Of a DNA stretch of 36,443 nt, positions 1-8,429 are shown one piece after another (position 1 is the stretch's first letter; each line of letters opens with the position of its first letter). The stretch comes from Candidatus Helarchaeota archaeon. Its GTDB lineage: Archaea > Asgardarchaeota > Lokiarchaeia > Helarchaeales > HEL-GB-A. The stretch lies in contig JABXJU010000013.1 of NCBI GenBank assembly GCA_013375405.1, positions 1-36,443 on the forward strand, read 5' to 3'. The notes under the pieces are model-generated. The model saw only the letters and a list, made by a program, of their open reading frames with translations. It was not told the origin of the DNA and ran no database searches. A program made the position numbers and the translations under genes.

Positions 1-2
1 AG

Positions 3-257
3 GAATATCGAAAATGTTCTCTTGTGCTCCATACAGAAAAAGAGTATAAGAGGTATTACTGGATGCGAGTTGCGAGTGAGCAGCAGTTCGCGACTTTAAA
101 GAAGGATTTATTCCTTGAAGTTCATAATTTAATGGGATTGCAAAATATTCAGAAACATGTGGCTTTGAAATGTCTCTGTATGCTGGTTATTGCCCTTGCA
201 GCGCTGCGAATGGGGCGTCCTGAAGCCATGCGGTCGCCGAAATTCTTTCAACACTAA
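3..257 (+). CDS. DDE transposase, C-terminal fragment (cut by window edge)
   Basis: The frame is open from the first bases of the window to the TAA at 255-257, so this is the last 84 codons of a longer gene. The segment RVASEQQFATLKK followed by a hydrophobic helix (KCLCMLVIALAALRMG) is the usual C-terminal end of DDE transposases of the IS4/IS5 type, where the Glu of the R..(V/A).EQ.F..LK motif is the third catalytic acid. It differs from the intact transposase at 16884-18164, so it belongs to another element. The catalytic aspartates and the left end lie outside the window, and the right terminal repeat cannot be identified without the other end. Family assignment is by motif only. Confidence 0.7.
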   Translation, partial: EYRKCSLVLHTEKEYKRYYWMRVASEQQFATLKKDLFLEVHNLMGLQNIQKHVALKCLCMLVIALAALRMGRPEAMRSPKFFQH

Positions 258-449
258 CTTCCGACATTAATCTTGATTTGCTCGAAAAATTTAAAGGCAA
301 AAGGCTCGTAAATTTTGTCGGTAAAAAGAGAATTTTGACTCAGACTATAATATTCTTATCACTTATAATAACTTGAAAAAGGAAATCAATAAGAGGATTA
401 TGCTTAATGGTATTTTAAGTTATTAAATTTCTATAAGAAATAAAAAGAG

Positions 450-460
450 CTTTATAAATA
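450..460 (+). promoter_or_regulatory. TATA box of the ICMT-like gene
   Basis: CTTTATAAATA is a good archaeal TATA box. Initiation about 26 nt downstream would fall near 480, where a second in-frame ATG lies. A leaderless transcript starting at 480 rather than 471 is therefore possible. The rest of 258-470 is AT-rich with no gene seen. Confidence 0.45.
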
Positions 461-470
461 AAAGAGCACT

Positions 471-1085
471 ATGATTGAAATGATTGGACGATGGTTAAAC
501 TTCATTTGCTTAAACGTCTGTGGATTTCTGTTAGTATATTCATATATACTTAGTGTTATGCCAGTTACTCGTGCGGAAAGACGTGGTGAAAAAGCTTGGA
601 AAGAATGTGCAATATTTAGGAACTTAAATAGAGTTATTGAATTCATATTATTGACCAATTTGATTCTCTGGACACAATTTCCAATCCCAGAATTGAATTG
701 GATTGTGTATGAAAATTTATTGATAGGAATTATCATCGGTATCGCTATTTTAATCCCTAGTTTAGTAATTTGGATAAAGGGACTCAAGGATGCTGGAAAA
801 GAAACATTTATTCCATTAAAAGAAAAAGTGCTGAATAAAGGAATTTTTAAGTATATTCGACATCCTCAAACTGTAGGAGGGTTCCCACTTTTTATTGTTT
901 TTGCCTTTATGCTCAATTCATTGTTTCTTGTAGTATGGTCTGCCATATATCTTCTCATAAGTGTACCAATTATCATGTATTTTGAAGAAAAGGATCTTGT
1001 GAAACGATTTGGTGATGCTTATATTGAGTACAAGCGAACTACGGGTGCATTCTTTCCTAAAGTATGGAAAAAAAAGGAAAAATGA
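471..1085 (+). CDS. Isoprenylcysteine carboxyl methyltransferase / phospholipid methyltransferase-like membrane protein
   Basis: This 204-residue protein has about five hydrophobic helices. It carries the C-terminal signature of the ICMT/PEMT family: GIFKYIRHPQTVGG (about residues 124-137) and then, after a hydrophobic pair, EEKDLVKRFGDAYIEYKRTTGAFFP. In this family the RHPxY/Q and EE...F...Y..Y.. elements form the S-adenosylmethionine pocket at the membrane face. Its substrate in archaea is not known; lipid, isoprenoid or small-molecule methylation are all possible. The ATG at 471 gives the longer form, while ATG 480 fits the upstream TATA box better. It stands alone on the plus strand, convergent with the radical SAM gene. 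Confidence 0.75.
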   Translation: MIEMIGRWLNFICLNVCGFLLVYSYILSVMPVTRAERRGEKAWKECAIFRNLNRVIEFILLTNLILWTQFPIPELNWIVYENLLIGIIIGIAILIPSLVIWIKGLKDAGKETFIPLKEKVLNKGIFKYIRHPQTVGGFPLFIVFAFMLNSLFLVVWSAIYLLISVPIIMYFEEKDLVKRFGDAYIEYKRTTGAFFPKVWKKKEK

Positions 1086-1109
1086 AGAAAAAATTTTGAT
1101 TTCAGATAT

Positions 1110-2567
1110 TTACTTCCTTTTATTTAATTGATTTTCAACTAACCTGCAAGTTGGATCAGATTGGATATATGAGTTTGAAGCAAGAAAGGTTTTAGCTCGG
1201 CAACCGCCACATATACATTTATATACACATTTACCACAAGATCCTTTAAACTTTAAATTGCGATATTGATTAAGAACGGGAGAACGCTGCCATATTTGTT
1301 GAATATGAGTGTTTTTAACATTCCCAAGAATCACAGGATTAAGCGGGCAAGGCGTAACATCACCATTTGGTTTAATATGAATAACATATATACCCGATTC
1401 GCAACCTGTGATGAATGGAGAAAAAGGTGTTTGTTCCCCGAAAATGCCTTTAGAAAGCCGATTGGAAAAATTAAAAAATTTTAGAGCATCTTTTGGAAAA
1501 ATACCTTTAAAAAAAGGTATGGTATAGGCATTAGGGAATCGTTGCGCAAGAATTCGGCTAAATACTGGATTTTTATAGGAGAGCGTTAGGGGATAATTTT
1601 CAGCGATGAGTTTTTGCCAAATAGTACATAGAAAAATCCCAAATTGTTCGATTTGGAGCGGCGATAAGGCTAAATGAGTTTGTTGAGCGGCTTTTCCAGA
1701 GGGAACAAAATCAAGAACTTCAAACTTTTGGATGTTCAAAGTCTTAGCTAAGTCGATTAATCGATGAATTTGGTGGACGTTTAATTTTGTAATTACTACA
1801 TCCATACTCACGTACAAACCGGCTTGTATGCAATGCTTGATACCTGCTATGGCCTTTTGAAAAACGCCTTTACCTCGGATTTGATCATGGATGTCTTCTA
1901 ATCCATCAATACTAATCTGGACGTACCCGGCACCGGAGTCCTTCAACCTTTTAGCGACCTGCTGAGTAATTAATATGCCATTAGAAGCGAGGGCGACTCT
2001 CATGGATTTCTGAGAGGCATATTGGATGATATCAAAGATATCCTCGCGGAGGAGAGGTTCGCCACCTGAAAAACCGAGAACGAGATTTTTGGCAGAATAT
2101 AGTTGATCGATAGTGGCACAAACTTCCTCAAAGGACATTATATGTGCAGAGGAGTCACGATTAAAATAGCAATGAGTACAGTCCATATTACATTCTTCTG
2201 TGATGGACCAGAGGGTAATGATTGGGCCTGCCGGGACTTGAGGTGCTCTTAGTCCAAATGTACCAATCCCTTCTATATAAGATAAAGCCAATCGTTTTAA
2301 AGCGACATTATCGGATAAGACTCGCCTAAATTCGCTTTTTGGCATTTTTAAGGTTCGCTCGACAAGATTAAATACAAATGCCAGTATTTTTGAATAGAAA
2401 ATTGTTTTCAATTTACATTTTTTACAAATAATCTGTCTATTCAGGTAATAATCAATAAAAATTTCCGAAAATTTTCGTCCACATGAAGTGCATTGCTTTG
2501 TGAAAATACGAAATGGGGCTTGAATCGATAGTTTATGTACTAGATTCCAAATTAGTAACTCAATCAT
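1110..2567 (-). CDS. Radical SAM/SPASM protein with N-terminal zinc ribbon
   Basis: The protein has three parts. First comes an N-terminal zinc-ribbon-like segment with CTSC and CKKC pairs (about residues 26-51). Then a radical SAM core has CNMDCTHC (Cys126, 130, 133) for the [4Fe-4S] cluster and SGGEPLL for SAM binding. The C-terminal SPASM-like region is Cys-rich (CESG, PCPLNP, CGKCVYKCICGGC, DPTC) and would hold auxiliary clusters. Families with this layout include peptide maturases, heme-biosynthesis AhbD-like enzymes and anaerobic sulfatase maturases, so substrate cannot be assigned. A TTG at 2582 would add five residues. I chose ATG 2567, which follows a TATA-like ATAAAATA about 25 nt upstream. 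The start overlaps one of two palindromes. It is divergent from the methyltransferase remnant and a second radical SAM gene. Confidence 0.8.
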   Translation of the reverse strand: MIELLIWNLVHKLSIQAPFRIFTKQCTSCGRKFSEIFIDYYLNRQIICKKCKLKTIFYSKILAFVFNLVERTLKMPKSEFRRVLSDNVALKRLALSYIEGIGTFGLRAPQVPAGPIITLWSITEECNMDCTHCYFNRDSSAHIMSFEEVCATIDQLYSAKNLVLGFSGGEPLLREDIFDIIQYASQKSMRVALASNGILITQQVAKRLKDSGAGYVQISIDGLEDIHDQIRGKGVFQKAIAGIKHCIQAGLYVSMDVVITKLNVHQIHRLIDLAKTLNIQKFEVLDFVPSGKAAQQTHLALSPLQIEQFGIFLCTIWQKLIAENYPLTLSYKNPVFSRILAQRFPNAYTIPFFKGIFPKDALKFFNFSNRLSKGIFGEQTPFSPFITGCESGIYVIHIKPNGDVTPCPLNPVILGNVKNTHIQQIWQRSPVLNQYRNLKFKGSCGKCVYKCICGGCRAKTFLASNSYIQSDPTCRLVENQLNKRK

Positions 2568-2608
2568 TGTAGTAACAATCAAAAGGTTATTTTATTGTAG
2601 TAACAATT
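2566..2608. promoter_or_regulatory. Two identical palindromes around the radical SAM promoter
   Basis: ATTGTAGTAACAAT occurs at 2566-2579 and again at 2594-2607. Each is a perfect inverted repeat (ATTGT, four bases, ACAAT), and the copies are 28 bp apart. One covers the ATG of the minus-strand radical SAM gene. The other lies just upstream of the TATA-like ATAAAATA, so the two bracket the presumed core promoter. Dimeric repressor operators have this form. The plus-strand gene at 2667 begins 59 bp away and could share the control. Confidence 0.5.
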
Positions 2609-2666
2609 AGAAGTTTATTTAAGAATTTAATGCGGAATAAAAGATATTTAATAGGTTTTTCATAGC

Positions 2667-3448
2667 ATGTTAGAGTTTGATGCAGATTTTTACGATTCAC
2701 AGGCAAATGTGCAGTTTCGACTCGGAATGAAAACCATTAAAGAGTTAAATATTCAAGATGGGGAGACTATATTAGATATTGGTTGCGGAACAGGTCGACT
2801 AACAATTGAAATTGCGAAAAAAAATCTTTCTGGTATAATAATCGGACTTGATAATAACCCTGATATGATTGCTAAAGCAAAGGAAAATATTAAAAGAAGT
2901 GACATAACAAATATTCAATTGGTTACGAAAGGTATCCTTGATTATGAACCAAAAATTCAATTTCATGCGATTTTCAGTAATTCAGCTCTCCATTGGATTC
3001 AAAAAACTCGCGATTTATATCAAAAAATTTTCACCATTTTAGCACCTGGAGGGCGCCTTGTAGCCAAATACCCACAATAGGGGGCTATAGCCACCTCGTT
3101 TCCTATTTTATAGAACCCCTTCAACGATTAAATCTTTCAATCTACTTTAAAAATTGGACCTATCCCATAAAACTGACAAGATCCAAAACTCTCCAAACGA
3201 TTCTCTCCTCCATTGGGTATGAAGACATAAAAGTTTGGGTCGAAAATCAAGAAATAGAATTTAAAACACCAGAAGATTTGTGTAATTTTTTAAGAACTGC
3301 TGCATTAGTTCCAATCCTTACCCAAATACCTCCTAAAAAACAAGAATCCTATTTAAATCACTTATTGAATGAATTTAAAACAACAAAAAAACTCAATTTG
3401 CATATTACTATGCAACGGCTATTTTTAAAAGTAAAAAAAAGGATCTAG
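2667..3448 (+). pseudogene. SAM-dependent methyltransferase (trans-aconitate methyltransferase-like), broken by a -1 frameshift
   Basis: The first part (2667-3080) is a class I methyltransferase start: ILDIGCGTGRLTIEIAKK is the glycine-rich SAM motif, GLDNNPDMI the acidic loop, FHAIFSNSALHWI motif IV and LAPGGRLVA motif VI. It stops at TAG 3078-3080. The frame one base back then continues as PTIGGYSHLVSYF and runs to 3448, giving the C-terminal part expected for this family. The joint lies at TACCCACAA (3069-3077). One extra C in the CCC run at 3071-3073 would restore an uninterrupted protein of about 260 residues. Either the gene is recently dead, the assembly has an indel at the C run, or it uses a -1 frameshift; the first two are more likely. 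It runs 8 nt upstream of the next radical SAM gene, so they were probably one operon. Confidence 0.75.
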
Positions 3449-3456
3449 CTGATATT

Positions 3457-4377
3457 ATGATGGTTCTCGGAAAAATTATGTCACACATCCGGCCTAAATT
3501 AAGCCTAATTTTCGAGGTAACTAATGCCTGTAATCTACAATGCCCTTTTTGTTATGTAATTAGAGAAGATCGTATGAAAAAACAATTTATTTCATTAGAA
3601 AGGTATGAACATGTTTTAAAGGTTTATCGCCCATTATATCTTCAAATAACGGGGGGCGAGGCTACAGTTCATCCTAAGTTCATAGATTTATTAAAAATAG
3701 CATCAAAATATGTATTGGAAATGCAAATCTCAAGTAATGGGGTTCTTTTAGAGAAGTACATAAATGACTTGCTTGAATTACCAAAAATCCCAGCAATCGG
3801 AATTTCTCTAGACGCCCCAAGTGAGCTTCATGATTCTATACGAAATCGAAAAGGTCTTTTTCGACGCATTCTAAAGCATATTAAATTATTAAAACAGCAT
3901 AAAATCCCTCATGCGTTGGCTATGACTATTTTTGGAAAGAATGACATCTCTAATTTACCTGAAGGGAATTTACATTTGGTAGATGAAATGATTTCATTTT
4001 GTGAGAGGCTCCATTTATTCGTTAATATTCAACCATTTTCCCCTGCAAAAAGGGAAACGCGGGTTGCTCTGGGTAAAAAATTACTGAAATCAAAAAGTCG
4101 ATATCTGATTAATTCCAAGCCTTATAGAAAATTATTGATCTCTGGGAATTGGTTTGCAACGGGTAAAACAAGCCAATGCAAATATACTTGGACTAATGTT
4201 TCAATTAATTCAAGAGGATTTCAGCTTCCAACCCAACCTAACAACTGTTACTTCTGTGATTCTTGCGAAGAATGCTACTACAGCTGTGTCTGGGAACCAA
4301 GTCTAATAACTTCTCGCCATTTTCTCCCCACAGTTAGAAGTTTCTTAAAACAAGGGCTATCCCTTAATATTCTCTAA
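3457..4377 (+). CDS. Radical SAM protein with C-terminal cysteine cluster
   Basis: This 306-residue protein opens with FEVTNACNLQCPFCYV: Cys25, 29 and 32 bind the [4Fe-4S] cluster, and ITGGEATVHP is the SAM-binding GGE segment. The middle follows the radical SAM barrel (SSNGVLL, AIGISLDAPSELHDSIR). A short C-terminal Cys-rich stretch (NNCYFCDSCEECYYSC) looks like a reduced SPASM/auxiliary-cluster region. A shorter start at the eighth codon (ATG 3478) is possible. The substrate is unknown. It follows the broken methyltransferase by 8 nt, suggesting a shared transcript and perhaps a shared pathway. Confidence 0.75.
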   Translation: MMVLGKIMSHIRPKLSLIFEVTNACNLQCPFCYVIREDRMKKQFISLERYEHVLKVYRPLYLQITGGEATVHPKFIDLLKIASKYVLEMQISSNGVLLEKYINDLLELPKIPAIGISLDAPSELHDSIRNRKGLFRRILKHIKLLKQHKIPHALAMTIFGKNDISNLPEGNLHLVDEMISFCERLHLFVNIQPFSPAKRETRVALGKKLLKSKSRYLINSKPYRKLLISGNWFATGKTSQCKYTWTNVSINSRGFQLPTQPNNCYFCDSCEECYYSCVWEPSLITSRHFLPTVRSFLKQGLSLNIL

Positions 4378-4672
4378 CATTTATTTTAATTAAATAATTC
4401 ATTGAAGGCTGTTGATTCAACAACGTATGAATTAAACCTCTATTTTTCATAAAAAAATTAAATATTTGTTATTTCATTAATTGAGTTGATAAATAAGTTC
4501 TTTCTCATACATTATCACCTTTTAAAAAGATGAAATCACAGAAATCAAATTTCATTTTCTTTATTAAAAAAATATTTAACTTTCAAGTCTGGGGGCAGAA
4601 TGCAATTATATGACTGACACGAATTTAAAACTAAACACAATTATCATAAAACTACAAAGGAAAGTAAAGATA
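4378..4672. other. AT-rich intergenic region with two dyads and a TATA box
   Basis: No gene was seen in these 295 bases. TGTTGATTCAACA at 4410-4422 is a perfect 13-bp palindrome. A 10-bp stem with one G-T pair (AAGATGAAAT at 4527-4536 and ATTTCATTTT at 4549-4558) has a 12-nt loop and could be a hairpin ending the upstream transcript. A TATA-like AAAAAATATTTAA near 4565-4577 probably starts the next transcript. The frame of the next gene is open back to an ATG at 4610, but the stretch 4610-4672 looks unlike its conserved part. Confidence 0.4.
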
Positions 4673-5128
4673 ATGGCGAAAAGTGAAAAAAGAGAACATT
4701 ATAATACTCTTAAAGATCATAATGGGCAGAAATATACTGGAATGAGTGTAGGAGGAAAACATAGCTGGAATTACAATAATGGAAAATGGGATGAAACGAA
4801 AATTACACCTGATAAATGGAAATTCGAGTTTAATTGCCTTAAATCTAGGATGCATCAAGCGCCACCTGGGACTGGGGCTCTGAACAAGACAGAATATCAT
4901 TGGTATATTATCGCAGATCAAAAAGTTGTAAAAATGGATGAAAATTACTATAATACAGTAATGAAAGGATCTAAATTCAAAATTGGATATAAAAGACCAA
5001 ACTGGAAAGTTTGGAGCTATAAATACAAACATGAATCCTATGAAGATAAAATCATTAAGATATTACAAGATATCATCGAAAAATTAAGAGCAAAGAAAAA
5101 AGAAAGGGAATTGATGAATTATTTCTAA
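4673..5128 (+). CDS. Conserved small protein of unknown function
   Basis: The 151-residue, Lys/Tyr/Trp-rich soluble protein has no signal peptide or membrane segment. The central part (TGMSVGGKHSWNYNNGKW, then TPDKW, then EYHWYIIADQKVVKMD) resembles a small uncharacterised family that I recall from archaea and bacteria, with a conserved EYHWYI.A.Q.V.K core and a basic C-terminal helix. That recollection is unverified. I preferred ATG 4673, which has AAAGGAAAG 8-15 nt upstream. An earlier ATG at 4610 would add 21 unremarkable residues. It sits alone between two minus/plus blocks, so context says little. Confidence 0.6.
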   Translation: MAKSEKREHYNTLKDHNGQKYTGMSVGGKHSWNYNNGKWDETKITPDKWKFEFNCLKSRMHQAPPGTGALNKTEYHWYIIADQKVVKMDENYYNTVMKGSKFKIGYKRPNWKVWSYKYKHESYEDKIIKILQDIIEKLRAKKKERELMNYF

Positions 5129-5179
5129 TTCTACTCTAGAAATACTAACCAAATATTCTCCATAAAACCAAGAAATAGT

Positions 5180-6271
5180 TTAAGTATTCTTAAAGATTTT
5201 ATGAAATGATTGGGGTAAATCTTGAAAGGTTATATCTGGTGACAGAAGACGAGTGATATCCCTGGAATTATAGGTGTTCCAAAAGAGAACGATCTCCTCT
5301 TTAATTTGTTTCTTTTTAATAAAGTCTAAAAGTGCTGCAAAAGTTTTTGCTGTATAAGTGGTATCTAAAGTGATTTTTTCATGTTTTTTTATCAATTCCA
5401 ATGCTTCAATTCCCTCGGGAGTCGCTTTTCCGTATTCTCCTCCATAATATTCATCGAGAACGGTGGGTTTCTCTTTAAATTTAACTTGTGGGATAGAATC
5501 ATCTTGTTTTCGTAAAAATTTTAAAGTTTTTTTCGAGAGTTTTCGGACAGCATGTGCATAGGAGAAAGTCTTGTTATATATGGCGAAGATGCTTGGAACA
5601 ACCCGGACCCCAATTAACTTTATTGTAAGATCAACCAATTTAAATCCAAGCAATAATCCAGCAATTGTCCCTAAACTTCCACATGCAACAAATAAATAGT
5701 CTGGTTTCTCCATTTCACCATTTTCTATCTGTAATTTCAACTCAAAAGCGGCATTTACAAATCCTACTACTCCGAGGGGCGAAGAACCACCCGCTGGTAA
5801 GAAGTAGGTTTTTTTTCTAAACCGACGGAAGATCAAATAATGGAACAGTCCCCACACATCTCCATACGGACCACACATATCAGCCCCCAGTGATTTAAAT
5901 ATGAGTAACTTTTTTTGAACATCTGCAGTTATCGGCTGGTTAAATAAAATGAGAACCGGATTTAGGTCGAATTTTTTTGAAAAAACAGTCGTTGCTAAAC
6001 AATGATTAGATCCCAAGCCTCCTATTGTTACAACATTATTTTTCTTTTGGTTCATTACATCCCCGAGTAAAAATTCAAGCTTCCGTGGTTTATTCCCCCC
6101 ATAAATCTCAGTAGATTGATCATCACGTTTAATCCAAAGTTCGGATATATTCAGTTCCGCACTTAATGATTTCAAGTGTTGCACATTTGTTTTCTGAATG
6201 AGGGAAACATGCGGTAGCTTCTCTTTTAAACGAGGATATGCCTCCAATAACGGTCGTGATTTCTCAGTCAT
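5180..6271 (-). CDS. PLP-dependent ACC deaminase / D-cysteine desulfhydrase family enzyme
   Basis: The 363-residue protein is a fold-type II PLP enzyme of the 1-aminocyclopropane-1-carboxylate deaminase/D-cysteine desulfhydrase family. IKRDD (47-51) and YGGNKPRKLE (57-66) place the Schiff-base lysine at Lys61. GGLGSNHCLAT holds the Ser-Asn-His that contacts PLP and substrate, and VACGSLGTIAGLLLG is the phosphate-binding glycine loop. The C-terminal DTTYTAKTFAALL is typical of the family. Members release ammonia and pyruvate, 2-oxobutyrate or sulfide from small amino acids; which one applies here cannot be read from sequence. TGGAGAA lies just upstream of the ATG, and a TATA at 6319-6328 serves it. 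It is divergent from the large membrane-protein gene. Confidence 0.8.
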   Translation of the reverse strand: MTEKSRPLLEAYPRLKEKLPHVSLIQKTNVQHLKSLSAELNISELWIKRDDQSTEIYGGNKPRKLEFLLGDVMNQKKNNVVTIGGLGSNHCLATTVFSKKFDLNPVLILFNQPITADVQKKLLIFKSLGADMCGPYGDVWGLFHYLIFRRFRKKTYFLPAGGSSPLGVVGFVNAAFELKLQIENGEMEKPDYLFVACGSLGTIAGLLLGFKLVDLTIKLIGVRVVPSIFAIYNKTFSYAHAVRKLSKKTLKFLRKQDDSIPQVKFKEKPTVLDEYYGGEYGKATPEGIEALELIKKHEKITLDTTYTAKTFAALLDFIKKKQIKEEIVLFWNTYNSRDITRLLSPDITFQDLPQSFHKIFKNT

Positions 6272-6316
6272 TTTCTCCAGATCGAATAATTGTCCAGTTT
6301 AATGCACTTCACAAGC

Positions 6317-6361
6317 GTATTTATAAATTCCTTAGTAGATTGCAACTTTATATTAAAAATA
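6317..6361. promoter_or_regulatory. Divergent promoter region
   Basis: TTTATAAA within 6319-6328 is self-complementary and lies about 50 bp upstream of the minus-strand PLP enzyme start. CTTTATATTAAAAATA at 6346-6361 is a second TATA candidate for the plus-strand gene, which also has a Shine-Dalgarno AGGGTGA at about 6406-6412 before ATG 6419. Confidence 0.45.
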
Positions 6362-6418
6362 CAAAATTTTATTTACCATCTTTATCACTAAATTCTAGTT
6401 TTCTAAGGGTGAATTTCT

Positions 6419-8329
6419 ATGGTTGATTCAATGGATTCAAAACCAGAAAAACTAACTAAGCGCGATAAGAAAGAGCGAAAAAAATTAGATAAAGCGACAG
6501 ATCGCATGGAGAAAGAAATAGAAGAGAAATCCTATAAGCGAATATGTATAGCTGTTATGGGCATATTAGATTTTCTTATATTAATTGGGGTTTTATTAAT
6601 TACCTCGAGTGCATTTTCAATTGTTGTTGTTTATATTTATGTCACGTTTATTACCTTAATTGCTCTTGTTCCATTAATGTTGAAAGAATATGAACAGGTA
6701 GGTCGAAAACCTCCTCGAATTGTTCGTATCTTCAACTCATTTCTTGAAAAAGTTTTTCCAATCAATCGCAAAACTATGAAAATTGGGCCTTCTATTCTTA
6801 TCTCCCACACATTCCTTATCACTATAGGAGGATTTATTGCAATTGTGGTCTATACCTTTACTGATTTTCTAACCCAAAATAAGGGAATTTATTCATATTT
6901 ACTACCTCCAGGTACTGAAGGGGAGTTTGGATTCTTCTCTTTCGTTTTCAATTCCTCATCTAATTCATTAATGCCGTCTATTCTTTGGTATCTCATCGTC
7001 TTCATTCCTGTATTTTTTTGTTTCTTATTTTTAATTGCGGCCTTGTATTTTCGAAATAATGATCCATCGAAATTGCTTAATGTAGTAGTATTTTCGCCCC
7101 TTATGGTGGTATTACCAATTTTTCTAAGCGCATCGTCCATTACAAGCCCTTCCATCGTTATAGCCCTAATTTTTATCGCTGCTTGGTTTGTTACCCTCCT
7201 TATATGGTATCGCCAATTTACTAAAAGAAATGCTTTTATCATACTCTCAATCCTATTTACGCAAATTCTCGCATCGTTTTTAATGATATATGGATTCATT
7301 TTCTACGAAGTGCGAGATACATCCCATTATTTATCTGATCCGATTAATATTTCAACTTATTATAATCCATTATTTCTCTTACTCTGGTTTGGAGTCCTAA
7401 TTTCAATTCCTTTAATAGTAAAAGGGTTTGATCTCTTAAAAAAAGGAAAACTCAAAATTCTAGGATCATTATTTGCCGTAGGGGTTGCTGTGGTTTTTCA
7501 AATTTATTTCTTCAATCTATTCAATACTTCAATCTACAACGCATATTCATCTTTTACACCAACGGAGCAGCAAGCCGCCGAAGTTTTTGTGGGATCAGGA
7601 TTTTTCTTTTTCTATATCTATCTCCTAATCCCACTTTTCTTCATTTTCGGGTACTTCCAGATAGGACTTGCACGATGGCTCTATCGAGTCTTACGGGATT
7701 ACGGTCAAAAAATTAATCGACCGACCCTTTTGAGGATTACTGGAACTATTTTAACGTGCTTGTTCATTTTTGGTCTTGTTTTTGTCTATTATTTCATCCT
7801 TTATTCTCCTGGAGATTATAGAAACATGTTCGCTCAGGGCATTTCTCTATTTAATGGAGATCTCATTTACTATTTGACATTAGACCCAGCTACAATTCCA
7901 GCTACAATTCCCTTAAAGGACTATCAAGAACTCCTTCAAATTAGTTCGCTTGCTATTACTATGGGGCTATTAGCATATTCATCATATCGGGGTGCTTATA
8001 ATCTCGCCTTATTTAAAGATAAAATCGATGAACCAGACATTAAACGTCTAGGAATCTTTAATTTCATTATTTTCACTAGTCCTCGCTCATATAAAACTCG
8101 TATTTTATTTGGGATTTCTTTAATTTTCTTATTTCTCGGAATCTCGACCATATTTACCTTCTTAAAAATCCATACAGTCCTATTCGACAATCTATTCTCT
8201 AGTGGATTATCACCAAGTGTTATTATCTTTGCCACTTTTGATGGTTTTAAGTTAGGCGTCTCGATTATCGGTATGGGCATCGCGATAGCAATTTTCTTCT
8301 ATTTTTTATTTGAGAGAAAAACAAAATAA
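6419..8329 (+). CDS. Large polytopic membrane protein of unknown function
   Basis: The 636-residue protein begins with a charged, soluble helix (about residues 1-40, rich in Lys/Glu). About 14 hydrophobic segments follow, spread to the C-terminus with short loops. No transporter motif, catalytic triad or nucleotide site is evident. AGGGTGA 6-7 nt upstream supports ATG 6419. It lies 100 bp upstream of carS on the same strand and has the low GC of its surroundings. A role in membrane lipid or envelope processes is conceivable from its neighbour, but nothing in the protein itself shows it. Confidence 0.65.
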   Translation: MVDSMDSKPEKLTKRDKKERKKLDKATDRMEKEIEEKSYKRICIAVMGILDFLILIGVLLITSSAFSIVVVYIYVTFITLIALVPLMLKEYEQVGRKPPRIVRIFNSFLEKVFPINRKTMKIGPSILISHTFLITIGGFIAIVVYTFTDFLTQNKGIYSYLLPPGTEGEFGFFSFVFNSSSNSLMPSILWYLIVFIPVFFCFLFLIAALYFRNNDPSKLLNVVVFSPLMVVLPIFLSASSITSPSIVIALIFIAAWFVTLLIWYRQFTKRNAFIILSILFTQILASFLMIYGFIFYEVRDTSHYLSDPINISTYYNPLFLLLWFGVLISIPLIVKGFDLLKKGKLKILGSLFAVGVAVVFQIYFFNLFNTSIYNAYSSFTPTEQQAAEVFVGSGFFFFYIYLLIPLFFIFGYFQIGLARWLYRVLRDYGQKINRPTLLRITGTILTCLFIFGLVFVYYFILYSPGDYRNMFAQGISLFNGDLIYYLTLDPATIPATIPLKDYQELLQISSLAITMGLLAYSSYRGAYNLALFKDKIDEPDIKRLGIFNFIIFTSPRSYKTRILFGISLIFLFLGISTIFTFLKIHTVLFDNLFSSGLSPSVIIFATFDGFKLGVSIIGMGIAIAIFFYFLFERKTK

Positions 8330-8429
8330 ATCCAATCTCCTCCATTTTACGTCCATAAAATACTACCAAAACTCATAAAATGTTAAAAACTTCCTATAAC
8401 TTAATTCAAAAATCAAAAGGTGGAATTCA

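Noticed and set aside
259..270. CTTCCGACATTA after the transposase fragment, matched in reverse complement at 18227-18238
   Set aside because: Considered as a shared terminal repeat, but the orientation is wrong for an inverted end and the real ends of the second element are at 16869 and 18294. Probably chance.
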